Part shown: piece after piece, positions 28,573 through 36,831 of the stretch
Position numbering within the stretch: the stretch's first letter is position 1
How the letters are laid out: every line of letters begins with the position of its first letter
Assembly (NCBI RefSeq): GCF_013761245.1
Contig: NZ_JACDUT010000009.1
Coordinates: 62,001 to 126,000, forward strand
Origin: Thermaerobacillus caldiproteolyticus
Lineage (GTDB): Bacteria; Bacillota; Bacilli; Bacillales; Anoxybacillaceae
Reading direction: 5' to 3'
DNA: 64,000 nt
The notes under the pieces: generated by a model
What the model was told of the DNA's origin: nothing
The model's input: only the letters and a program-made list of their open reading frames with translations
Database searches by the model: none
Position numbers and translations under genes: made by a program

Positions 28573-28590
28573 TTGGTATGATTCTTGCAT
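28573..28590 (+). promoter_or_regulatory. Sigma-54 (-24/-12) promoter of acoABC
   Basis: TTGGTATGATTCTTGCAT: GG (28575-28576) and GC (28587-28588) are 12 bases apart. It differs from the dha promoter at only three positions. It lies about 60 bases before acoA. Confidence 0.85.
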
Positions 28591-28650
28591 TACTTAGATA
28601 TGAAGGGACTTTTCCCTAAATTAATATCAAAACGATAGGAGGAACAAATC

Positions 28651-29646
28651 ATGACAGTGATGAAACCGGAAATGAAAAGTCTCACCCGTGAGAAAGCGAA
28701 GTGGATGTACGAGAAAATGTGTGAAATCCGCCAGTTTGAAGACAAAGTCCACGAAATCTTCAGCAAAGGTGTCTTGCCTGGATTTGTTCATTTGTATGCC
28801 GGCGAAGAAGCGGTAGCCGTCGGGGTTTGCGCTCATCTCGACGAAAAAGACAGCATTACCAGCACCCATCGCGGACATGGTCATTGCATTGCCAAGGGTT
28901 GTGATCTTAATGGAATGATGGCTGAAATTTACGGGAAAGCAACCGGGCTATGCAAAGGAAAAGGGGGCTCCATGCACATTGCCGATGTGGAAAAAGGTAT
29001 GCTTGGTGCGAATGGGATTGTCGGTGGTGGATTTCCTCTTGCGGTGGGAGCCGCTTTAACAGCCAAATTGAAGAAAACAGGAGCGGTTGCTGTTTGCTTC
29101 TTCGGTGATGGCGCCAACAATCACGGTACTTTTCATGAAGGAATCAACTTAGCAGCGATTTGGAAACTTCCTGTCATTTTCGTAGCCGAAAATAACGGTT
29201 ATGCTGAAGCTACTCCTTTTGCCTATGCATCGAGCTGTAAGAATATCGCTGACAGAGCAATAGCTTACAACATTCCGGGAGAAATCGTGGATGGAAAAGA
29301 TGTTGTCGCCGTATATGAAGCGGCTGAGCGCGCGATCTTACGGGCACGAAACGGGGAAGGTCCGACCTTAATTGAATGTAAGACATATCGAAACTACGGC
29401 CATTTTGAGGGTGACGCTCAAAAATACAAAACAGCTGAAGAAAAAGAAAAACATATAAAAGAATGGGACGCCATAGCCAAGTTCCGCCGCTATGTTTTAT
29501 CACAGCAATTATTAACTGAACAGGAATTACATGAGATTGAACGTAAAGTAATCGAAACCGTTAAAAATGCAGTTGAATTTGCTGAACAAAGCCCGTTTCC
29601 TCAAGCTGAAGATCTCTTAAAAGATGTATATGTTTCCTATCAATAA
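28651..29646 (+). CDS. acoA: Acetoin dehydrogenase E1 component, alpha subunit
   Basis: This 331-residue thiamine-diphosphate enzyme subunit starts acetoin cleavage to acetaldehyde and acetyl-CoA. The ThDP-binding motif is visible (FFGDGANNHGTFHEGINLAA then ENNGYAEATP, i.e. GDG...NN). The phosphorylation-loop-like segment EGPTLIECKTYRNYGHFEGD is typical of E1 alpha. GKGGSMHIADVEKGMLGANG is the acetoin/pyruvate dehydrogenase signature. It follows a sigma-54 promoter and acoR. The start ATG 28651 follows AGGAGG. Other 2-oxoacid dehydrogenases share the fold, but AcoR and the gene order favour acetoin. Confidence 0.92.
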   Translation: MTVMKPEMKSLTREKAKWMYEKMCEIRQFEDKVHEIFSKGVLPGFVHLYAGEEAVAVGVCAHLDEKDSITSTHRGHGHCIAKGCDLNGMMAEIYGKATGLCKGKGGSMHIADVEKGMLGANGIVGGGFPLAVGAALTAKLKKTGAVAVCFFGDGANNHGTFHEGINLAAIWKLPVIFVAENNGYAEATPFAYASSCKNIADRAIAYNIPGEIVDGKDVVAVYEAAERAILRARNGEGPTLIECKTYRNYGHFEGDAQKYKTAEEKEKHIKEWDAIAKFRRYVLSQQLLTEQELHEIERKVIETVKNAVEFAEQSPFPQAEDLLKDVYVSYQ

Positions 29647-29668
29647 TGAATATGGAGGTAGATGAAGC

Positions 29669-30703
29669 ATGACAAGAAAAATTTCTTTTTCAGAGGCTAT
29701 TAATGAAGCAATGAAGCTAGCCATGCGCAAGGATGAAAATGTCATTCTCTTAGGTGAGGATGTTGCCGGAGGTGCGGCTGTTGATCATTTACAGGATGAC
29801 GAGGCGTGGGGAGGTGTCATGGGGGTTACGAAAGGACTTGTTCAAGAATTTGGCAGAGACCGTGTCTTGGATACACCGATTGCCGAAGCGGGATATATCG
29901 GGGCTTCTGTTACGGCAGCAGCAACAGGACTACGGCCGATTGCGGAATTGATGTTCAATGATTTTATCGGTAGCTGCCTTGATGAAGTCATGAATCAAGC
30001 AGCAAAGCTTCGCTATATGTTTGGTGGAAAGGCAAAGGTACCGCTAACGATACGGACGATGCACGGTGCTGGATTCCGGGCAGCCGCTCAACATTCGCAA
30101 AGTCTGTATGCGCTTTTTACACATATACCAGGTTTGAAAGTCGTCATTCCTTCTACACCTCAAGATGCGAAAGGTCTTCTACTTTCCTCCATTTTCGACG
30201 ATGATCCGGTGATCTTTTTTGAGGACAAAACGCTCTATAACATGAAGGGAGAAGTAGAAGAAGGATTTTACACCATTCCGATTGGCAAAGCCGACATAAA
30301 AAGGGAAGGAAGTGACCTCACGATTGTGGCAATAGGAAAACAAGTACACACCGCACTGAAAGCAGCTAACATGCTTGCGGACAAAGGAATCGAAGCAGAA
30401 GTGGTCGATCCGAGAAGTTTGTCGCCGCTCGATGAAGAAACCATTTTATCTTCTGTAGCAAAGACAGGCCGACTGATCGTTATTGATGAAGCTAATCCAA
30501 GGTGCAGTGCGGCAACTGATATTTCCGCGCTTGTGGCTGATAAGGGATTTGATTATTTAGATGCTCCAATAAAAATGATTACTGCTCCCCACAGCCCGGT
30601 TCCGTTTTCGCCTGTTTTAGAAGATCTCTATTTGCCAACACCTGAAAAAGTACTCAAGGTAGTAGCGGAAATGATTGGGGATGAAACGATCGTAACTGTT
30701 TAA
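29669..30703 (+). CDS. acoB: Acetoin dehydrogenase E1 component, beta subunit
   Basis: This 344-residue partner of AcoA has the transketolase pyrimidine-binding fold. LLGEDVAGGAAV lies near residue 28 (the conserved Glu activates ThDP), DTPIAEAGYIGASVTAAATG near residue 70 and a C-terminal transketolase domain (VVDPRSLSPLDEETI, HSPVPFSPVLEDLYLP). It begins 22 bases after acoA with a good TGGAGGT site. A hairpin without a T run separates it from acoC. Confidence 0.93.
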   Translation: MTRKISFSEAINEAMKLAMRKDENVILLGEDVAGGAAVDHLQDDEAWGGVMGVTKGLVQEFGRDRVLDTPIAEAGYIGASVTAAATGLRPIAELMFNDFIGSCLDEVMNQAAKLRYMFGGKAKVPLTIRTMHGAGFRAAAQHSQSLYALFTHIPGLKVVIPSTPQDAKGLLLSSIFDDDPVIFFEDKTLYNMKGEVEEGFYTIPIGKADIKREGSDLTIVAIGKQVHTALKAANMLADKGIEAEVVDPRSLSPLDEETILSSVAKTGRLIVIDEANPRCSAATDISALVADKGFDYLDAPIKMITAPHSPVPFSPVLEDLYLPTPEKVLKVVAEMIGDETIVTV

Positions 30704-30719
30704 CAATCAACCTTTGATC

Positions 30720-30760
30720 GCGTGTTGCCAAAAAACATAATGAACGAAATAGCAACACGC
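30720..30760 (+). promoter_or_regulatory. Intra-operon hairpin between acoB and acoC
   Basis: A perfect 9-bp stem GCGTGTTGC/GCAACACGC with a 23-base loop and no T run. It could be a processing or stability element that adjusts the E1 to E2 ratio. Confidence 0.4.
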
Positions 30761-30794
30761 ACTCTTGTTATAGGTGAAAAGGGAGTGATGAAGA

Positions 30795-32027
30795 ATGCCT
30801 GTTGAAATTTTTATGCCAAAGCTAGGAATGAGTATGGAAGAAGGAACGATTGTTGAATGGTTAAAAAAGAAGGGGGATCCAGTCAAAAAAGGAGAATCCG
30901 TGGTTGTCATTAGTTCCGATAAAATTGAGAAAGATATCGAAGCGCCGGAGGATGGAGTATTATTGGAAATTCTCGCTGAACAGGATGAAACGGTTGCGGT
31001 TGGCAAAGTGATTGGCTATATCAGCCAGAAGAATGAAGTTGAACGTGATCAATCAACAACAACGATGAAACAAGCAAATCTAGAAGCGGCTATTTCCGTC
31101 GAGACAATGAAGCCATTGGAAGCTGTAAGACGAAAGCCGCGAGTTTCCCCTGCTGCTAGGAAACTAGCACTCGAAGCAGGGATTGATCTTAATAGTATTT
31201 CAGGGTCGGGTCCACAAGGAAGAATTACAAGAGCAGATATTGAAAAAGCGATTCAAGCGAAACGTTCAGGCTCCGATCTTCAGCGGAAAAAGCAACTGGA
31301 AATCGCCACGATGCAGCAAAAAACAAACAATCACACGGGAGTTACGGTAAAACCTATAACCGGGATAAGGAAAGTGATCGCAACAAGAATGTTCACAAGC
31401 CTTCAGCAAACCGCCCAGCTTTCCATTCATATGCGAGCAGATGTCACAGAGTTGCTCGAAATACAGAAAAAAGTCAGGGCTGATTTTCTAGATGAACATG
31501 GCGTAAAACTGACGATAACGGATTTTATCGCTCGAGCGACAATCTTGGCATTACTCGCCCACAAGCAGATGAACAGCATATATCAAGACGAACATATTCA
31601 TACGTATGATTCAGTTCATCTCGGGATCGCCGTAGCGTTAGAAAACGGTCTTATTGTTCCTGTCATTTCCCATGCGGAAAAACTGTCCGTTAAGGAAATT
31701 TCCGCAAAGATAAAGAATTTGAGCCTGCGGGCAAAAGAAGGAAATCTAGAAAGCGAGGAAATGAAGGGATCCACCTTCACGATTACGAGTCTTGGTGCTT
31801 ATGGAGTCGAATTTTTTACCCCGGTACTAAATCCGCCGGAGGTAGGAATTCTCGGTGTTGGAACCGTTACGGACACCCCTGTTTTTGTTGGAGATGTAGT
31901 GCAGCGTCGCAGCCTTCTGCCGCTTAGTCTAACATTCGACCACCGTGTCATTGATGGTGTGCCCGCCAGTAAGTTTCTTTCTACCATTAAAGATTATCTG
32001 GAAAAACCATATAAAATGTTGATTTAA
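30795..32027 (+). CDS. acoC: Acetoin dehydrogenase E2 (dihydrolipoamide acetyltransferase)
   Basis: This 410-residue E2 core has an N-terminal lipoyl domain (residues 1-77; the lipoylated Lys is in ISSDKIEKDI), a peripheral-subunit-binding domain (about 112-150, RVSPAARKLALEAGIDLNSI), and a catalytic acyltransferase domain with the active His in FDHRVIDGVPASKFL. It accepts the acetyl group from E1 and passes it to CoA. No dihydrolipoamide dehydrogenase (acoL) gene follows, so the E3 must come from another locus. A strong terminator closes the operon. Confidence 0.93.
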   Translation: MPVEIFMPKLGMSMEEGTIVEWLKKKGDPVKKGESVVVISSDKIEKDIEAPEDGVLLEILAEQDETVAVGKVIGYISQKNEVERDQSTTTMKQANLEAAISVETMKPLEAVRRKPRVSPAARKLALEAGIDLNSISGSGPQGRITRADIEKAIQAKRSGSDLQRKKQLEIATMQQKTNNHTGVTVKPITGIRKVIATRMFTSLQQTAQLSIHMRADVTELLEIQKKVRADFLDEHGVKLTITDFIARATILALLAHKQMNSIYQDEHIHTYDSVHLGIAVALENGLIVPVISHAEKLSVKEISAKIKNLSLRAKEGNLESEEMKGSTFTITSLGAYGVEFFTPVLNPPEVGILGVGTVTDTPVFVGDVVQRRSLLPLSLTFDHRVIDGVPASKFLSTIKDYLEKPYKMLI

Positions 32028-32100
32028 TAGTATCAAACAGGATCATTGATGATTGATTCAATCATATAAAAATAGCTAATGTAGAACTAGATAACATAAG

Positions 32101-32177
32101 AGCGATTTTAGGAAGTTATTTCAAAAGAAAATCGCTAATTTGGACATTTTTGTTCAAAATTAGCGATTTTTTTATTT
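32101..32177 (+). terminator. aco operon terminator with competing upstream arm
   Basis: A perfect 14-bp stem AAAATCGCTAATTT (32128-32141) / AAATTAGCGATTTT (32157-32170), followed by a T-rich run. AGCGATTTT at 32101-32109 can pair with the same left arm, so two folds compete. Confidence 0.85.
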
Positions 32178-32458
32178 TAGGATTTTAATGCAATTAATAT
32201 CATCTTATGTTCTCTTGTTTTGCAGCCTTACTCCACAGGCTGAAAGTAGCCGCACAAAATTTTCCACGTGAATCGGTGCGTTAACGAAAGGTAACCTTTT
32301 CGGATCTTTACACCGATTTTTATGGTGAGTTCGTCGTATTTTTCTTCTAGTGTTTGTTCAAATATTGACATAAAATTATTATAATGATTCAGTTGTTTAC
32401 AATTTTGGAAATAAAAATATGACGGGGTGTAATTAATCACTTATTAGGAGGGAGAAAA
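32178..32458. other. Gap of about 280 bases
   Basis: A minus-strand ORF (32228-32440; a later ATG gives MSIFEQTLEEKYDELTIKIG...) has a coding-like composition but no ribosome-binding site I can defend. It may be a remnant. No other feature is seen. Confidence 0.3.
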
Positions 32459-32905
32459 ATGAAGTTTTTGTATATCCTTTTAGCTTTGTTAGGCGGAATG
32501 ATGGCGGGGATTCAGGCACCTATAAACGGAAGTCTCGGCAAAAGAATAGGCAGTGTTGAAGGAGCATTTACTTCATTTTTTGTCGGAACGCTGTTTTTAA
32601 CACTTTTGGTCTTATTTTTTGGAAAAGGACAAATCACTCATTTATTTCAAGTACCTAAATGGAATTTACTTGGTGGTTTATTAGGGGCACTTTTCGTGAC
32701 TTTTGTTGTTATTTCTGTACCGAATGTAGGGGTGGCTTTAACCATCTTTGCGGCGATCATTGGCCAAATTGTCATTAGCATTATCATTGACCATTTTGGT
32801 TTGTTCGGCGTACAAAAAATTCCGATGAATGCAAACCGCCTGCTTGGTCTAGCGTTAATGTTGGCGGCTCTGTTCTTTATTTACCGGGGCAGCGTGTCAT
32901 CATAG
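32459..32905 (+). CDS. DMT-superfamily transporter, YdcZ/DUF606 type
   Basis: This 148-residue membrane protein has five predicted helices covering almost the whole chain. The N-terminal stretch GGMMAGIQAPINGSLGKRIG and the SFFVGTLFL segment are typical of the DUF606 (YdcZ) half-size transporters. Such proteins may pair as dimers, and their substrates are not established. The start ATG 32459 follows TAGGAGGGAG. It precedes the pyrimidine operon but is separated by about 250 bases with its own cre site, so a shared function is uncertain. Confidence 0.85.
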   Translation: MKFLYILLALLGGMMAGIQAPINGSLGKRIGSVEGAFTSFFVGTLFLTLLVLFFGKGQITHLFQVPKWNLLGGLLGALFVTFVVISVPNVGVALTIFAAIIGQIVISIIIDHFGLFGVQKIPMNANRLLGLALMLAALFFIYRGSVSS

Positions 32906-33071
32906 AACAGAAAAACTTTACATAATGAAAAACAACTTCATCGATTTATTTAACAAAGTGTATAATGAAAAGCTTATTTCGCCTAAGTAAAATATTCTTA
33001 AAGTTATAATTTTTCTGTCAAATACAAAAAGAAAAGGGAGGTGCTTATCTTTCTATTATTTCAAAAATGTA

Positions 33072-33085
33072 TGAAAACGCTTACT
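33072..33085 (+). promoter_or_regulatory. cre site before the pyrimidine degradation operon
   Basis: TGAAAACGCTTACT matches cre (TGWAANCGNTNWCA) at all specified positions except the last. It lies 68 bases before the first gene. Glucose repression of pyrimidine use is inferred. Confidence 0.65.
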
Positions 33086-33152
33086 TTTATAGGTTTATAG
33101 AGTAAAATAAATCGCCAATTCTCGAAATATAAAAAAGTAGGAGGATGGAACA

Positions 33153-34043
33153 ATGCCAGATCAAGTAAAAATTGGTCTTATTCAAGCTTCGCATGATGTT
33201 CATGGGGACGAACCAGTGGAAGTGCACAAAGAAAAGGCAATTGAAAAACATGTAAAGCTGGTCAAGGAGGCCAAAGATCGGGGAGCGCAAATCATTTGTT
33301 TGCAAGAAATCTTTTATGGCCCATATTTTTGTGCGGAGCAAAATACAAAATGGTATGATGCCGCGGAGGAAGTTCCGAACGGACCAACAACAAAAAGATT
33401 TCAAGATTTGGCGAAGGAGCTCGGTGTTGTCATTGTGCTGCCAATCTATGAAAGAGAAGGAATTGCCACTTATTACAATACAGCGGCTGTGATCGATGCA
33501 GACGGTACGTACTTGGGCAAATACCGGAAACAGCATATTCCACATGTTGGTGTCGGTAATGAAGGCTGCGGCTTCTGGGAAAAATTTTATTTCAAACCAG
33601 GAAACTTAGGATATCCGGTATTTGATACAGCATTCGCCAAAGTAGGAGTCTACATCTGTTATGACCGCCACTTCCCGGAAGGTGCGAGAATCCTAGGATT
33701 AAAAGGTGCTGAAATTATTTTTAACCCATCGGCAACAGTGGCGGGTCTATCAGAATACTTATGGAAACTCGAACAACCTTCCCATGCGGTCGCAAACGGA
33801 TATTATGTCGGCGCGATTAACAGGGTCGGATATGAAGCGCCTTGGAACATGGGAGAGTTTTACGGCCAATCTTATTTAGTAGATCCAAGAGGAAATTTTG
33901 TTGCGATGGGAAGCCGTGACAAAGACGAAGTTGTTGTCGGCGAAATCGATAAAAAGATGATTCGCGAAGTCCGTGATACTTGGCAGTTTTATAGAGACCG
34001 CCGCCCTGAAACTTACAATGAAATGACGGCACTCCTACCATAA
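33153..34043 (+). CDS. Beta-ureidopropionase (N-carbamoyl-beta-alanine amidohydrolase)
   Basis: This 296-residue nitrilase-superfamily enzyme, by context, cleaves N-carbamoyl-beta-alanine to beta-alanine, CO2 and ammonia, the third step of reductive pyrimidine breakdown. The catalytic triad is visible: Glu in ICLQEIFYGPYF, Lys in YLGKYRKQHIPH, and Cys in GVYICYDRHFPEGAR. The start ATG 33153 follows GTAGGAGG. First gene of the cluster. N-carbamoyl-D-amino acid hydrolases are close in sequence, but the PreTA and dihydropyrimidinase neighbours decide the call. Confidence 0.9.
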   Translation: MPDQVKIGLIQASHDVHGDEPVEVHKEKAIEKHVKLVKEAKDRGAQIICLQEIFYGPYFCAEQNTKWYDAAEEVPNGPTTKRFQDLAKELGVVIVLPIYEREGIATYYNTAAVIDADGTYLGKYRKQHIPHVGVGNEGCGFWEKFYFKPGNLGYPVFDTAFAKVGVYICYDRHFPEGARILGLKGAEIIFNPSATVAGLSEYLWKLEQPSHAVANGYYVGAINRVGYEAPWNMGEFYGQSYLVDPRGNFVAMGSRDKDEVVVGEIDKKMIREVRDTWQFYRDRRPETYNEMTALLP

Positions 34044-34053
34044 AGCATAATCC

Positions 34054-34091
34054 AAAAAAGGGATTAGGGTTCACCTCTATTCCCTTTTTTT
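34054..34091 (+). terminator. Hairpin terminator between beta-ureidopropionase and preT
   Basis: AAAAAAGGGA/TCCCTTTTTT arms (10 bp) followed by T. It lies inside the operon, 26 bases before the preT start, so it probably reduces rather than blocks read-through. Confidence 0.7.
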
Positions 34092-34116
34092 AAAAATGAA
34101 AAAGGAGGTTGTTTTG

Positions 34117-35472
34117 ATGAACATCTCGTTACTCGATCTGAAAAAAAACTTTCAAGAAGTGGAACCGGGTTTGACAGACCGGGAAGCCATTGAAGAAGCC
34201 AACCGATGTTTGTATTGTTACGACGCACCTTGTATTAAAGCTTGTCCCACCGGGATTGATATTCCAGCTTTCATTAAAAAAATTGCGTCAGGAAACCTAA
34301 AAGGATCGGCAAAAACAATTATGTTGTCTAACCCTGTTGGAGCGAGCTGCGCAAGAGTATGTCCGACGGAAGAATTGTGCGAAGGTGCCTGTGTGCTGAA
34401 CCATTCAACCAAACCGATTATGATTGGGAATCTGCAGCGTTATGCAACAGACTGGGCGATTCGAAATGAAGCAGTGTTATTCCAGGCTGGAAAGAAAAAC
34501 GGAAAAACGGTAGCTGTCGTCGGCAGCGGCCCTGCAGGATTGTCTGCAGCAAGAGAATTGGCGCGAATGGGATACGAGGTCACGATTTTTGAAGCAGAAA
34601 AAGAAGCTGGAGGACTTAATACGTACGGCATTGTTTCCTTCCGGTTACCGCAAAACATATCGTTTTGGGAAGTGAATCAAGTCAAAAGTTTAGGGGTAGA
34701 AATCCGTACAAATACAAGAGTGGGAAAAGACGTTCCCGCTCAGGAACTTTTAGACAACTATGATGCAGTTGTTTTGGCTGTTGGAATGGGCAAAGTACCG
34801 ATGCTAGGCATTGAAGGAGAAGACTTGGACGGCGTATACGATGCGATTGAATTCATTAAAGAAACAAAAACAAAACAATTGACCGATAAGCTGGTGGGTA
34901 AAAAAGTCGTTGTGATCGGTGCCGGGAACACCGCAATTGACGGTGCGACCTGTTCGGTACGATTAGGGGCGGAAAATGTGAAAATTTTATACCGCCGCAC
35001 AAAAGAAGAAATGACAGCTTATGATTTTGAATACGAATTTGCTAAACAAGACGGTGTCGAGTTTCGCTGGTTAACGGCTCCGAAGCGGATTATCGGCGAT
35101 GAAAACGGCAAGGTCACCCATATTGAATGCATTCGTATGAAGTTAGGTGAACCGGACCAAGACGGACGCCGCCGTCCAATTCCAATTGAAGGATCGGAAT
35201 TTGTCATGGAAGTAGATGTTGTTATTAAAGCGATCGGCCAGACACGCCACCTTGATCTCATTGAGGAATTCGGCTTAGAACATAACGGCGGCGTGGTGAA
35301 AGTGGATCCGAAAAACTATCAAACATCCAACAAAAAAGTTTTTGCCTGCGGTGATGTCATTTTTGGCAAAGGACAAGGCGAAGCAATGGTTGTCACAGCC
35401 GCCCAGCAAGGAAAAGAATCGGCTTATGCTATCCATCAACATTTAACACAAGCAGTGAGTGAAACTACCTGA
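34117..35472 (+). CDS. preT: NAD(P)-dependent dihydropyrimidine dehydrogenase, PreT subunit
   Basis: This 451-residue flavoprotein supplies electrons to PreA for reduction of uracil or thymine. The N-terminal Fe-S region carries Cys motifs (CLYCYDAPCIKACP, then CARVCP and CEGAC). An FAD motif (VAVVGSGPAGLSAAREL) lies near residue 135 and an NAD-binding motif (VVVIGAGNTAIDGATC) near residue 265. The tail has the CGDVIFGKGQGEAMVV FAD segment. The start is ATG 34117 after AAAGGAGG; an upstream in-frame ATG (34096) lies before this site. It resembles the GltB small subunit encoded at the other end of the window. Confidence 0.93.
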   Translation: MNISLLDLKKNFQEVEPGLTDREAIEEANRCLYCYDAPCIKACPTGIDIPAFIKKIASGNLKGSAKTIMLSNPVGASCARVCPTEELCEGACVLNHSTKPIMIGNLQRYATDWAIRNEAVLFQAGKKNGKTVAVVGSGPAGLSAARELARMGYEVTIFEAEKEAGGLNTYGIVSFRLPQNISFWEVNQVKSLGVEIRTNTRVGKDVPAQELLDNYDAVVLAVGMGKVPMLGIEGEDLDGVYDAIEFIKETKTKQLTDKLVGKKVVVIGAGNTAIDGATCSVRLGAENVKILYRRTKEEMTAYDFEYEFAKQDGVEFRWLTAPKRIIGDENGKVTHIECIRMKLGEPDQDGRRRPIPIEGSEFVMEVDVVIKAIGQTRHLDLIEEFGLEHNGGVVKVDPKNYQTSNKKVFACGDVIFGKGQGEAMVVTAAQQGKESAYAIHQHLTQAVSETT

Positions 35473-35504
35473 TACAGCAATTTTTAAAAGAGGAGGGCTA
35501 GAAA

Positions 35505-36788
35505 ATGGCAGATTTAAGCATTAATTTAGCGGGGATAAAGTCTCCAAATCCGTTCTGGTTAGCTTCCGCACCGCCGACAAATTCCGGTTATCAAGTGCAA
35601 AGAGCGTTTGAGGCTGGCTGGGGAGGAGCGGTTTGGAAAACGCTCGGCGAACCGATTTTAAATGTGTCATCCCGTTTCGCTGCAGTAAGCTTCAACGGAC
35701 AGCGTGTCGCCGGCTTTAACAATATTGAGTTAATTACCGACCGCCCGCTTGAAGTTAATTTAAAAGAAATCTATGAAACGAAAAAGCGTTTTCCGGATCG
35801 GGCATTGGTGGCATCGCTTATGGTCGAACCAAAACGGGAAAAATGGCATGAAATTGTAAAACGGGTAGAGGATGTCGGCGTAGACGGACTGGAACTGAAT
35901 TTTGGCTGTCCTCACGGGATGGCAGAACGCGGAATGGGCTCAGCTTCAGGGCAAGTACCTGAACTCGTTGAAAAGCAAACGTATTGGGTAAAAGAAGTGG
36001 CACAGACTCCGGTAATCGTCAAGCTGACACCGAATATTACGGACATCACCGCGACAGCCGAAGCTGCTGTGCAAGGCGGAGCCGATGCCATCAGTATGAT
36101 TAATACGATCAATAGTTTGATGGGGGTTGATTTAGATACATGGAACACCATTCCGCACGTTGCTGGAAAAGGAGCACATGGAGGCTATTGCGGTCCGGCC
36201 GTCAAACCGATTGCGTTGAACATGGTCGCAGAATGCGCGCGCCATCCACGGATTAATGTGCCGATCTCCGGCATGGGCGGTGTATCAAGCTGGCGGGAAG
36301 CGGCTGAATTTATGCTGATGGGAGCAACCGGCGTTCAAGTGTGTACAGCTGTGATGCATCACGGATTCCGGATTATTGAGGATATGATTGAAGGTCTTAA
36401 CCATTATCTCGATGAAAAAGGCATTGCGTCTGTCATGGATCTTGTCGGAAAGTCCGTCCATAAATACTCGGATTGGGGCAATCTTGATCTCAATTATAAA
36501 GTGGCGGCCCGCATTAACACGGACGTCTGCATTAACTGCAACAAGTGTTATATCGCCTGTGAAGATGCATCCCATCAATGCATTGACCGCTTAACGGATG
36601 AAAATGGAAAAGAATATTTAAAAGTACGCGAAGATGATTGCGTAGGCTGTAATTTATGTTCCATCGTATGTCCAGTTGACGGTGCCATCGACATGGTCGA
36701 AATTCCGAGTGAACATCCGCCGATGACGTGGAACGAACGGCAAGCCGCCATCGGCGCATTAGCCAGTTGCAATGTTGACGTAAAATAA
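35505..36788 (+). CDS. preA: NAD-dependent dihydropyrimidine dehydrogenase, PreA subunit
   Basis: This 427-residue catalytic subunit reduces uracil to 5,6-dihydrouracil. It has an FMN-binding dihydroorotate-dehydrogenase-like barrel (FWLASAPPTNSGYQVQRAF; active-site Cys in LNFGCPHGMAERGMGSASG; phosphate-binding ISGMGGVSSW). Two C-terminal 4Fe-4S motifs follow (CINCNKCYIAC and CVGCNLCSIVCP). The start ATG 35505 follows AGAGGAGGG. It is 32 bases after preT; PreT-PreA form a complex in E. coli. Confidence 0.94.
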   Translation: MADLSINLAGIKSPNPFWLASAPPTNSGYQVQRAFEAGWGGAVWKTLGEPILNVSSRFAAVSFNGQRVAGFNNIELITDRPLEVNLKEIYETKKRFPDRALVASLMVEPKREKWHEIVKRVEDVGVDGLELNFGCPHGMAERGMGSASGQVPELVEKQTYWVKEVAQTPVIVKLTPNITDITATAEAAVQGGADAISMINTINSLMGVDLDTWNTIPHVAGKGAHGGYCGPAVKPIALNMVAECARHPRINVPISGMGGVSSWREAAEFMLMGATGVQVCTAVMHHGFRIIEDMIEGLNHYLDEKGIASVMDLVGKSVHKYSDWGNLDLNYKVAARINTDVCINCNKCYIACEDASHQCIDRLTDENGKEYLKVREDDCVGCNLCSIVCPVDGAIDMVEIPSEHPPMTWNERQAAIGALASCNVDVK

Positions 36789-36831
36789 ACTTTTAACATG
36801 ACTAGATCCAAACAAAAAAGGGGGATGCCAA

